From contig SUZC01000005.1 in assembly GCA_015060165.1 (NCBI GenBank), positions 103,887-167,886 of the forward strand: a stretch of 64,000 nt of DNA, written 5' to 3'. This document shows, piece after piece, positions 42,683 to 50,215 of this stretch. Each line of letters begins with the position of its first letter. The stretch's first letter is position 1. The position numbers and the translations under genes were made by a program. This DNA comes from Rikenellaceae bacterium. GTDB taxonomy: Bacteria > Bacteroidota > Bacteroidia > Bacteroidales > Rikenellaceae. The notes beneath the pieces were generated by a model. It did not search any database. It was not told the DNA's origin and saw only the letters and a list, made by a program, of their open reading frames with translations.

Positions 42683-44113
42683 ATGATTGAGTATAACGTC
42701 AAATCGGAGCAGGCTGCAGAGTTTATAAATCACGCAGAGATAAGTGCAACCATCGAGTATGCAGCATCGCATAGCCACGATGTGGCTCTTGCTGAGCAGA
42801 TTCTTGCCAAGGCATCGGAGGGGCAGGGGTTGAGCCATCGTGAGGCGGCTTTGTTGTTGGCGTGCAATGATGAGGGTGTTGTGCAGCAGATATTTTCGCT
42901 GGCTCGTTCGATCAAGCAGCGCATTTATGGTAATCGAATAGTAATGTTTGCACCGTTGTACTTGTCGAATTATTGTATAAATGGTTGCACCTATTGTCCT
43001 TATCACGCTCAAAATCGCACTATACCGCGCCGAAAACTTACACAGGAGGAGATTCGTCAAGAGGTCATTGCGTTGCAGGATATGGGTCATAAACGTTTGG
43101 CGTTGGAGGCTGGCGAACATCCAAAACTCAACTCGATAGAATATATCCTGGAATCAATAGATACTATATATTCTATTCATCACCGCAATGGAGCTATCCG
43201 ACGTGTGAATGTCAATATCGCAGCCACTACCGTCGAGGAGTATAAAATGTTGAAGGATGCAGGTATTGGCACATATATACTTTTTCAGGAGACCTATTCA
43301 CGCGAAATCTACGAAAAGTTACATCCATCAGGTCCTAAAAGTAATTGGGCGTATCATACCGAGGCGATGGATAGAGCGATGATGGGCGGAATTGACGATG
43401 TTGGCATTGGGGCATTGTTTGGTCTGACGGACTATCGATATGATTTTGTGGGACTATTGATGCACGCTGAGCATTTGGAGGCTCGTTTTGGGGTCGGCCC
43501 ACATACTATAAGTGTACCACGTATACGTCCCGCTTCGGATATTGATATTAGAGATTTCGATAATGGCGTGACCGACGAAGTGTTTCGCCGTATTGTGGCA
43601 ATACTTCGAATAGCAGTCCCATATACAGGTATGATTGTCTCGACCCGTGAGTCGAAACAATCGCGCGAGATGGTACTCGATGTGGGTGTATCGCAAATCA
43701 GCGGTGCTTCGCGTACAAGCGTAGGGGGTTATGCGCAAGGCGCTGAACAAGAATATGTTGATGATTCGGCTCAATTCGATATCTCGGACTCACGTACTCT
43801 CGATGAAATTGTAGCTTGGTTATTAGAGCTAGGCTATATACCGAGTTTCTGTACTGCCTGTTATCGAGAGGGGCGTACCGGTGATCGCTTTATGTCGCTT
43901 GCAAAGCGTGGGCAGATTGGCGATTGCTGTTGGCCAAATGCGCTGATGACTTTGCGTGAATATATGGAGGATTATGCCTCGCCATATACTCGCCAACTGG
44001 CCGAGAAGGTTTTGGCCGAGCAGGTGGAGATGTTGACCAACGAACGCGTAAGGGAGATTACGCGTGCCCGATTACAAATGATAGGCGAGGGAAAACGAGA
44101 TTTTAGATTCTGA
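42683..44113 (+). CDS. hydG: [FeFe]-hydrogenase maturase HydG (tyrosine lyase)
   Basis: Radical SAM tyrosine lyase that turns tyrosine into p-cresol plus the CO and cyanide ligands of the H-cluster. It has 476 residues. The SAM cluster is bound by C98, C102 and C105 in NYCINGCTYCPY. The auxiliary cluster at the C-terminus has FCTACYREGRTGDRFM and a further cysteine in GDCCWPN, the CX2CX22C pattern that separates HydG from the related thiamine enzyme ThiH. It starts 42 bases after hydE and ends one base before the hydF ATG. Confidence 0.96.
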   Translation: MIEYNVKSEQAAEFINHAEISATIEYAASHSHDVALAEQILAKASEGQGLSHREAALLLACNDEGVVQQIFSLARSIKQRIYGNRIVMFAPLYLSNYCINGCTYCPYHAQNRTIPRRKLTQEEIRQEVIALQDMGHKRLALEAGEHPKLNSIEYILESIDTIYSIHHRNGAIRRVNVNIAATTVEEYKMLKDAGIGTYILFQETYSREIYEKLHPSGPKSNWAYHTEAMDRAMMGGIDDVGIGALFGLTDYRYDFVGLLMHAEHLEARFGVGPHTISVPRIRPASDIDIRDFDNGVTDEVFRRIVAILRIAVPYTGMIVSTRESKQSREMVLDVGVSQISGASRTSVGGYAQGAEQEYVDDSAQFDISDSRTLDEIVAWLLELGYIPSFCTACYREGRTGDRFMSLAKRGQIGDCCWPNALMTLREYMEDYASPYTRQLAEKVLAEQVEMLTNERVREITRARLQMIGEGKRDFRF

Positions 44114-44114
44114 T

Positions 44115-45308
44115 ATGCAACAAGATAACCAACATACACCCAACGCCGAGCGTCTTAATGTGGCGCTTTTTGGACTCTGCAACAGCGGTAAATCATCGCT
44201 ACTCAATGCGATCGTTGGACAGCCTGTGGCCATCGTTTCAGATGTAGCTGGTACTACGACAGATCCGGTTCGAAAGGCCATGGAGTTGCCGGGTGTGGGA
44301 GCGAGCTTGCTAATTGATACTCCCGGTTTGGATGATATGGGAGAACTGGGTGTGGAGCGGGTGAAGCGGTCTACGGATGTGGTTGATAGGGTGGATGTCG
44401 CTTTGGTGGTATTTTCAAATGATGTAACTGAGGTGGAGCAAGCACTTGTAGAGGAGTTGCGTAAGCGCGAGATTCCTATTGTGGCAGTCGTGTCGAAATG
44501 CGATCAGAACCCTCAGGTGGATCAGCTCTGTGAGCATATAGAGCAGACGATTGGTCTTAAACCTATAATTACAAGCGCTAAGAATGGTAGTGGTATTGAC
44601 CAACTGCGTGGAGCGATTGCATCGCTTGTAAAATCGGAGGAGCGACTCATAACTGAAGGATTTTGCGAGGCGGGCGATTTAGTGATGCTTGTTATGCCGC
44701 AGGATGCCCAAGCCCCCAAAGGTCGATTGATAAAACCTCAGGTGCAGACCCTGCGAGAGTTGTTGGATAGGGGTTGTATGGCGATGAGTTGTACGGCTGA
44801 GCAGATGCCTGAGGCATTGGCTGCGTTGGCGGCTCCTCCCAAATTGATTATCACCGATTCGCAGGTTTTTGATAGAGTCTTTGCTCTAAAGCCCGAAGGA
44901 TCGGTTTTGACTTCGTTTTCGATTCTTTTTGCACGATATAAAGGCGATATAGAGGCCTTTGTGAAGGGTGCGGCTGCGATAGAAAGGCTTACTCCTTCAT
45001 CGCGAGTGCTTATTGCCGAGGCGTGTGCCCACGCTCCTCAGAATGAGGATATTGGCCGAGTAAAATTGCCCCGTATGCTTTGCGGTAAAGTGGGTGAAGA
45101 GCTTTCGATAGATGTCGTAGCAGGAGATGATTTCCCGAAGGATTTAACGCAGTATGATTTGGTGATTCATTGCGGGGCTTGTATGTTCAATCGTCGTCAC
45201 GTGATGAGCCGAGTCGCACAGGCCTCAGCTCAGGGGGTGGCAATCACCAACTACGGAGTCGCTATAGCTGCCCTGAAAGGTATATTGAGCAGGGTCAAAA
45301 CTGTATAG
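44115..45308 (+). CDS. hydF: [FeFe]-hydrogenase maturase HydF (GTPase scaffold)
   Basis: GTPase and iron-sulfur scaffold on which the diiron subcluster is assembled before transfer to the hydrogenase. It has 397 residues. The N-terminal G domain has the P-loop GLCNSGKSS, DVAGTTTDPV as switch I, IDTPGLDDMGELG as switch II, and SKCD as the guanine-binding motif. The C-terminal domain carries the cluster ligands CAH near residue 300 and HCGAC near residue 350, the CxHx(n)HCxxC signature. Its ATG follows the hydG stop by a single base, and a strong hairpin ends the operon. Confidence 0.96.
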   Translation: MQQDNQHTPNAERLNVALFGLCNSGKSSLLNAIVGQPVAIVSDVAGTTTDPVRKAMELPGVGASLLIDTPGLDDMGELGVERVKRSTDVVDRVDVALVVFSNDVTEVEQALVEELRKREIPIVAVVSKCDQNPQVDQLCEHIEQTIGLKPIITSAKNGSGIDQLRGAIASLVKSEERLITEGFCEAGDLVMLVMPQDAQAPKGRLIKPQVQTLRELLDRGCMAMSCTAEQMPEALAALAAPPKLIITDSQVFDRVFALKPEGSVLTSFSILFARYKGDIEAFVKGAAAIERLTPSSRVLIAEACAHAPQNEDIGRVKLPRMLCGKVGEELSIDVVAGDDFPKDLTQYDLVIHCGACMFNRRHVMSRVAQASAQGVAITNYGVAIAALKGILSRVKTV

Positions 45309-45323
45309 CATCGCATAGCGTAG

Positions 45324-45362
45324 AATAGCCTGCCCAATTATTGTAAATCGGACAGGCTATTT
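45324..45362. terminator. bidirectional terminator after hydF
   Basis: AATAGCCTGCCC and GGACAGGCTATT pair (one mismatch) around a 14-base loop, followed by TTGTCTC on the plus strand. It also faces the convergent barrel gene. Confidence 0.75.
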
Positions 45363-45415
45363 TGTCTCTAAATGTAAAATATATATCAGGATCCAGAATC
45401 TCTTTGGTGGTCGAG

Positions 45416-46222
45416 CTATTTGGTCGAGGCCATCTTCTTTTTGCTCCACAGATGCAGAGTCATACCAAAATTGATCTCGGCGACATTCAATCGGAATTGC
45501 ATCTTCGATGCGTGGCGTGTACCAATCTTGTTACCTGCATCGTCGAACTGCTTTATTGAGGTGTATTTCACTCCGCCCAAGCCGATTGATACCGTAGCAC
45601 ATACCGACGGAAAGATGTAGACTGCTACGCCGGGGCTGAATCCGAGCTCTAATTTTAGGTTGTCGCTCTTTGTAAATTTGGGTTGTTCGCCCGAGCCATT
45701 CATAAACTCTCCGTTTCCAAATTGTGCAGAACCTTCAATCTCGGCAAATAGACCAAATTGACCCTTGTTGTCGAGGGCTACGTATGAGCGGTGGAATGCG
45801 GCCACCGAGAAGCTACTATTTTTTAGTTGCATACCCGATAAGCTAAGCGAGATGTCGTTCTGCTCGCCTAAATCGAGGTCTAAATTGCCCAAATTACCGT
45901 CAAGATATTGATACCCCAATCGTACTCCGATACATCTATTATCACGGTAGAAGTAGCCGAAGAATGGCTTAACGGTTGTGATTGCTCCATCGACGTTGAT
46001 ATTATCCAAATAGACCCACATATTTGAATCCTCGCTTGAGAGTGTTCCATACGATGCTGTGAGTCCCAGCATATACTCGCCCTTATAGCCGAATACGCTC
46101 CCAGAGTTGATCTCTCGATCGATATAGTGTGAACTATGGCTCGACTTTCGGCTTTTTGCAGAGAGCGCACCACCGCAAATCAAGAGCATCAAAAGTGTTA
46201 TTATGAGTTTTCGTTGCATCAT
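45416..46222 (-). CDS. outer-membrane beta-barrel protein, second of a pair
   Basis: A 268-residue exported protein with signal peptide (KLIITLLMLLICGGALSA). A basic, serine-rich stretch (KSRKSSHSSHYIDRE) is followed by strand-turn patterns of a small outer-membrane barrel (YMLGLTASYGTL, GVRLGYQYLDGN, SFSVAAFHRSYVAL, LELGFSPGVAVYIFPSVCATVSIGLGG). It shares with its upstream neighbour the order barrel strand, SPGxxxF/YxxxxVAxxVxxG, then FxVNxxxIxxGxxxxL, so the pair are paralogs. Six bases separate the two genes and they form one transcript. The function is unknown; the shared promoter element suggests a link to the divergent lipoprotein operon. Confidence 0.75.
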   Translation of the reverse strand: MMQRKLIITLLMLLICGGALSAKSRKSSHSSHYIDREINSGSVFGYKGEYMLGLTASYGTLSSEDSNMWVYLDNINVDGAITTVKPFFGYFYRDNRCIGVRLGYQYLDGNLGNLDLDLGEQNDISLSLSGMQLKNSSFSVAAFHRSYVALDNKGQFGLFAEIEGSAQFGNGEFMNGSGEQPKFTKSDNLKLELGFSPGVAVYIFPSVCATVSIGLGGVKYTSIKQFDDAGNKIGTRHASKMQFRLNVAEINFGMTLHLWSKKKMASTK

Positions 46223-46228
46223 AGTTGT

Positions 46229-47059
46229 TTACAGATAAAAAGATACGCCCACTCCGATAGAGAGCAGATTGACTTTAAAGTTCATGTCACTCGATGTACG
46301 GTTGCCGTTAGCCACTTGATTGTGTACCTGCTTGACGTCGGTGAGGTTGATACCCATTACACCAACATTTACCTCGATCGCAACATCGTTTGTGGCGAAG
46401 GCCATTATACCAGGCGATACTCCAAGCGAGATCGTGTAACCCTCTTCGTATGTTCCTTTGATTGGCTGGTCGGCCGCAAATATCGACTCTGTTCCGCCTG
46501 CACCAAGTGAGATCTCGTTGAAGATAGCAAAACGTTTGCTGCGGCCCAATGGTATGTATTGACGCCAGATGGCAGCAACGGTATAGGTGTGGCGTACAGT
46601 CTTGAATTTGTTCACATTAATCTCGGTGCCGGTCTCCTCGTCGCCAAACTTCAAATCGGCGCTATCGACCGTCAGATTAGAGCGAGAGTAAGTACCTCGC
46701 AAACCCAGCGCCATATTGTTGCGGATGGCGTAGGCTACCATTGGGCTTACACGGAATGTATAGCCCTCGGAATTGATGCCCTCGACTATGGCAAAGGTGT
46801 AATTTTCGTTGGTGTGGGTCGAGTAAGCGACGTTTGCACCCGTAATCCACGAACCTTTTGCCACGAATGTGTGGGCCATATTGGTGATTCCTCGCTGACG
46901 AATGCGTTCTTCGCGCGAGAGCGAGGTTGCTGCAGTTGCCGATAAAGTATCGGCTTCGCTAATGGGTGCAGTAACATCCTGTGCCATAACCTCTGAGGTT
47001 ATTAGGCATAGCATTAACACAGGTAAAAATTTGATATATCTCCTCAAAAATAACATCAT
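46229..47059 (-). CDS. outer-membrane beta-barrel protein, first of a pair
   Basis: A 276-residue exported protein. The signal region is FLPVLMLCLITSEVMA, after a short basic start. The mature part begins with a Ser/Thr/Ala linker, then barrel strands such as GSWITGANVAYSTHTNENYTF, YTVAAIWRQYIPLGRSKRFAIFNEISLGAGG and ISLGVSPGIMAFATNDVAIEVNVGVMGINL, ending in VNLLSIGVGVSFYL with an aromatic near the terminus. This fits an 8- to 10-strand barrel of the OmpA/OmpW size class. It is transcribed from the promoter at 47079-47144, divergent from the lipoprotein operon. The ligand or role cannot be read. Confidence 0.77.
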   Translation of the reverse strand: MMLFLRRYIKFLPVLMLCLITSEVMAQDVTAPISEADTLSATAATSLSREERIRQRGITNMAHTFVAKGSWITGANVAYSTHTNENYTFAIVEGINSEGYTFRVSPMVAYAIRNNMALGLRGTYSRSNLTVDSADLKFGDEETGTEINVNKFKTVRHTYTVAAIWRQYIPLGRSKRFAIFNEISLGAGGTESIFAADQPIKGTYEEGYTISLGVSPGIMAFATNDVAIEVNVGVMGINLTDVKQVHNQVANGNRTSSDMNFKVNLLSIGVGVSFYL

Positions 47060-47078
47060 CGTTTTTCGTTGATTGTCG

Positions 47079-47144
47079 CAAAGATAGATAAAAAGTATCA
47101 GCCCGCATCAAAAATTCAACGAATAGTGTGAATTTCATCACGAA
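47079..47144 (-). promoter_or_regulatory. promoter and upstream element of the barrel pair
   Basis: Read on the minus strand: element TTCGTGATGAAAT (47144-47132), 12 bases, TTGAATTTTT, then TATCTTTGCG ending at 47077. The spacing from the element to TTTGCG is identical to that in the divergent promoter at 47308-47375. The -7 box TATCTTTG (47086-47079) lies 19 bases before the ATG of the first barrel gene. Confidence 0.75.
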
Positions 47145-47307
47145 ATAAATTTCTTAAATATGCTAAATCATAGCCTAAAAGTATAATTGGAATATGCCGG
47201 AGACCGAATGTGTTATTGGTCGATTTTTGCTGTAAAAAAGCAATTTAGGTATATTATTATAATATAAACTCTCAAAAATGAAGTAAAACGAGGGTGAAAA
47301 CTATCCA

Positions 47308-47375
47308 TTCGTGATGAAATAGGCCCGTTTGGTTGAAATTATTTTTTCGATAAAATTGATGTTTATATTTTTGCG
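47308..47375 (+). promoter_or_regulatory. promoter and upstream element of the lipoprotein operon
   Basis: Element TTCGTGATGAAAT (47308-47320), 12 bases, TTGAAATTAT starting at 47333, then TATATTTTTGCG ending at 47375, 37 bases before the first start codon. The 68-base layout from the element to TTTGCG is superimposable, base for base in length, on the divergent promoter. The 163 bases between the two elements are AT-rich and hold no gene. Confidence 0.75.
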
Positions 47376-47412
47376 TGTCAAAATGTAGGGAAATAATAAA
47401 ACTGATTATAAA

Positions 47413-49314
47413 GTGCAATTAAGAAACTTCCTATTAACGGTGTTGGCTTTTGGGCTGGCAGCCTGTGACAAGGGTGAAGTGGCTAATCAGGAGATTAAGC
47501 CTGCGCATCCTGTCGAGGTGGCCATCCGTGCGTCACATTCGGCTATGGGCCGTACGGCTCTGGGTGATGTGCCGTCGGGTGTGCAGTCTGGTACCGAGCA
47601 GCCTATTGAGTGGAGTGTGGGAGATAAGATTGGAGTGTGGGCAAAGGCCGATGGAGAGAGTGCGTATGCCGTGAACGGAGCGGTGTTTACGCTATCTACA
47701 TATAACGATACTTATGATGATGCCGATTTTATGGCAACTATCGATCCTATGGCGGCCGGAACTTATACCTATTATGCAGTTTACCCACAGCCTTCGTCAC
47801 AAAGTGGCACTACCGTATCATACACCTTGCCTTCGCAGCAGAGTGGAGCATACGATCCTGCACTCGATGTTATGACAGCCACAGCAACGGGTAATGCTTT
47901 GGTGTCGCGTGAAGATGACTCTTCTACAAATGTCGCTTGGCAGGAGCCGCGATTATCGTTTGAGCATCTGTTCCATATGATTCGTATTCGCATCCCAGAG
48001 GGTAAGAATCTTTTGGGGCAGCCAATCAAGCGTCTGGATATTGTATTCCCGCAAGATGTTGTGGGAACTGCGTCGTTTGATGTCACCAACCCTTCGCAAA
48101 TCACCTGGTCGAATCTTTCGAATAAGATTACGGTAGATTTCTCTGATGATGTTCTTTTGAATGAGAACAATAGATATGTGTGGTTGCACATAAAGGCTGG
48201 GGCGTTGCAGGGAAATTTGAAGTTCAGGGCGTATAGTTCTTCGGGTGTGCCATCGCAGGAGATTGTAAAAGCTATCGATAAAGATTTTAAATCACAGAGA
48301 GTAACTCCCGTTAATTTGACAATCCCGACTTCTGATGAAAATGCATATATCGAGATAAGTTTTTCTTGTCCCGATAATACCACATATCCCAATTTCTTGG
48401 GCGAGAATGCGTCGAAGATGTATGTGAAGGAGTGGCCTGCGACAATGCTGCCTATTGCTTCGCAATCAACAACATTGGAAGCGACTGATGGCGTTTTCAA
48501 AGCGAAGTTTTATTATCTGAATAATGAGGATTATCAGTTTAATTTAACATCTGGAGGGGCTAAGATGGTAGCCTCATTCGATTCGGCACACGCAACGATA
48601 AACGATATTGAGTATACGCTCACATTGCCCGACTTTGCTACTTCTCAAAATGCATATTTTGCTTTGCCATATTTGTATTTTGAGGATTTCGCGACAGTAG
48701 GTGATACTTCAAGTAATGATGAGTATGCAGTTTCTGGAACGGGTAATAAGGGTGGTGTTGCGATCAATGGCTTACCTGGTTGGACTGGTGGCCGAGTAGG
48801 AAGTAAGGCAGGAATATCTGTTCGTATTGCTCCGAGATATGAGTCTGTAGTTTTTGGTGCGACATATGGAGCTCGTATAGATTCTACTCCTTTGGTAAAT
48901 CTTACATCGCAGTCAAATATCTCAGTTTTTTATAATTATGGAATGAATGCTACCTATGGAACTTTTGCTGGAGGTTTAGGAGGTAGCTTGAAAAGAATGT
49001 ATTGCCGTATTGGTTATGTAACGTCTGCAGAGACTTTCGGTAGTGGGGCCGAAGATGGTACAGTCGTAGATAGTTATGATTTATATGAGGAGACTGCATC
49101 TTGGACGAATATGCCTTATAGTAGATCGGCAACGTATTCAAACGTACCTGCTAATGTGACACGTCTTATGTGGCGTGGATATACGGAAACACCTGGTGGA
49201 ACCTCAAATTGTACATGTTGGTTATACATTGATAACATTAAAGTCTCGGTTGGTAATGCCGCGAAGCATACCAATTTGGATTACAAATCATATTTTCCCA
49301 ATCATAAGAATTAG
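47413..49314 (+). CDS. fimbrillin-like surface lipoprotein
   Basis: A 633-residue lipoprotein starting at GTG (no in-frame ATG is available before the signal). The signal is NFLLTVLAFGLAAC followed by DKGE, an acidic stretch that in Bacteroidetes favours surface display. Residues about 30-310 look like a fimbrillin/Mfa-type domain: WSVGDKIGVWA, then MAAGTYTYYAVYP and SFEHLFHMIRIRIP. Residues about 315-400 resemble an Ig-like or sugar-binding linker. The last 220 form a jelly-roll-like domain ending in a calcium- or sugar-binding type strand (CTCWLYIDNIKVSVG). The 3' half is more AT-rich than the 5' half, hinting at domain exchange. It is the first of five lipoprotein genes in a row and may be a tip or adhesin subunit. 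Confidence 0.72.
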   Translation: MQLRNFLLTVLAFGLAACDKGEVANQEIKPAHPVEVAIRASHSAMGRTALGDVPSGVQSGTEQPIEWSVGDKIGVWAKADGESAYAVNGAVFTLSTYNDTYDDADFMATIDPMAAGTYTYYAVYPQPSSQSGTTVSYTLPSQQSGAYDPALDVMTATATGNALVSREDDSSTNVAWQEPRLSFEHLFHMIRIRIPEGKNLLGQPIKRLDIVFPQDVVGTASFDVTNPSQITWSNLSNKITVDFSDDVLLNENNRYVWLHIKAGALQGNLKFRAYSSSGVPSQEIVKAIDKDFKSQRVTPVNLTIPTSDENAYIEISFSCPDNTTYPNFLGENASKMYVKEWPATMLPIASQSTTLEATDGVFKAKFYYLNNEDYQFNLTSGGAKMVASFDSAHATINDIEYTLTLPDFATSQNAYFALPYLYFEDFATVGDTSSNDEYAVSGTGNKGGVAINGLPGWTGGRVGSKAGISVRIAPRYESVVFGATYGARIDSTPLVNLTSQSNISVFYNYGMNATYGTFAGGLGGSLKRMYCRIGYVTSAETFGSGAEDGTVVDSYDLYEETASWTNMPYSRSATYSNVPANVTRLMWRGYTETPGGTSNCTCWLYIDNIKVSVGNAAKHTNLDYKSYFPNHKN

Positions 49315-49349
49315 CAAACGAAAATTAAGATAAATATAATAATAAACAA

Positions 49350-50198
49350 ATGAAAATGAGAGGATTATTGATGATTCCCGTGGCGGTGGTTGCTATGTTG
49401 GCCACAGCTTGTAGCTCTGAGGACGACTTTGCAGTCGAGAAGGGCGTGGGAACTGCCGAATTCGCTTTTGGCGTTTCGGGAAGTGTTACAGATGTGGTGA
49501 CTCGCGCTACGCAAGGTACTCTTGATGATGCGTTGTTGCCCAAGCAGGCTGATTTCGATTTGGCTATTTCGGGTAAGTATTTTGATGAGAACGATGCTGA
49601 GAAGAGCTACAATGGTAGATGGATGTCGTTGGAGGCTTACTACACCGAGGATGTGAAACTCAACAAAGGTACTTACACCGCAACAATCACTGCGGGTAAC
49701 CCTGCCGAGGAGGGTGTGGGAAAACCCTATTTCGTGGGAGAGTTGAAGGATTTTACGGTAAAAGCCAATACAACGCAGACCTATACCATTACAGCTTCAT
49801 TGGCAAATAGCTGTTTTACATTTGCTGTTACAGATTGGATGCTCAACTACTACAAAGATATTAAGTTGACAATCCACACAGCGACAAACAGCTTCTTGTT
49901 TGAGCCTACTTCGACAGTTGCATCGGATCTCTATTTCGTAGCTGCCGATCAGGTTTTGTCGATCAGCGGTACAGCCGTAAAGGTTCAGAACAATGCAGAC
50001 GTAGAGTTCACCAAGACTGCTATCGGAGTGAAGGATGCCGAGGGTAATGTTGTAAACAAGACTCTCGCTGCACAGCATCGCTACGCTATTGTGGTTGATA
50101 ATTCGGCCGTGGGTGGAGGTTTCTTGACTGTGAAGTTTGATGATACATTCACCGATGTTGAGGCTCTTGAGGTTGAGCTGAATCCTGATATTGAGTAA
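49350..50198 (+). CDS. DUF4493 lipoprotein (short)
   Basis: A 282-residue lipoprotein with signal VVAMLATACSS and acidic residues EDDF after the cysteine. It has the DUF4493 layout: a first strand pair (GTAEFAFGVSG), a threonine-rich turn (VVTRATQG), DFDLAISG, then KGTYTATITAGNPAEEGVGKPYFVGELKDFTVKANTTQTYTIT, the family's central GxPxxxGxxxPYFxG block. DUF4493 proteins are Bacteroidetes cell-surface proteins of unknown function, often in tandem and near PCMD proteins. It lies 35 bases after the first gene and 17 before the next. Confidence 0.85.
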   Translation: MKMRGLLMIPVAVVAMLATACSSEDDFAVEKGVGTAEFAFGVSGSVTDVVTRATQGTLDDALLPKQADFDLAISGKYFDENDAEKSYNGRWMSLEAYYTEDVKLNKGTYTATITAGNPAEEGVGKPYFVGELKDFTVKANTTQTYTITASLANSCFTFAVTDWMLNYYKDIKLTIHTATNSFLFEPTSTVASDLYFVAADQVLSISGTAVKVQNNADVEFTKTAIGVKDAEGNVVNKTLAAQHRYAIVVDNSAVGGGFLTVKFDDTFTDVEALEVELNPDIE

Positions 50199-50215
50199 TA
50201 TAAAAAGCAAGATAG

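Noticed and set aside
47132..47320. Inverted repeat of 13 bases framing 163 bases: an invertible, phase-variable promoter
   Set aside because: Both presumed promoters lie outside the repeats, and each repeat has the same spacing to its own promoter, so two binding sites of one regulator explain the symmetry better. No adjacent invertase is seen.
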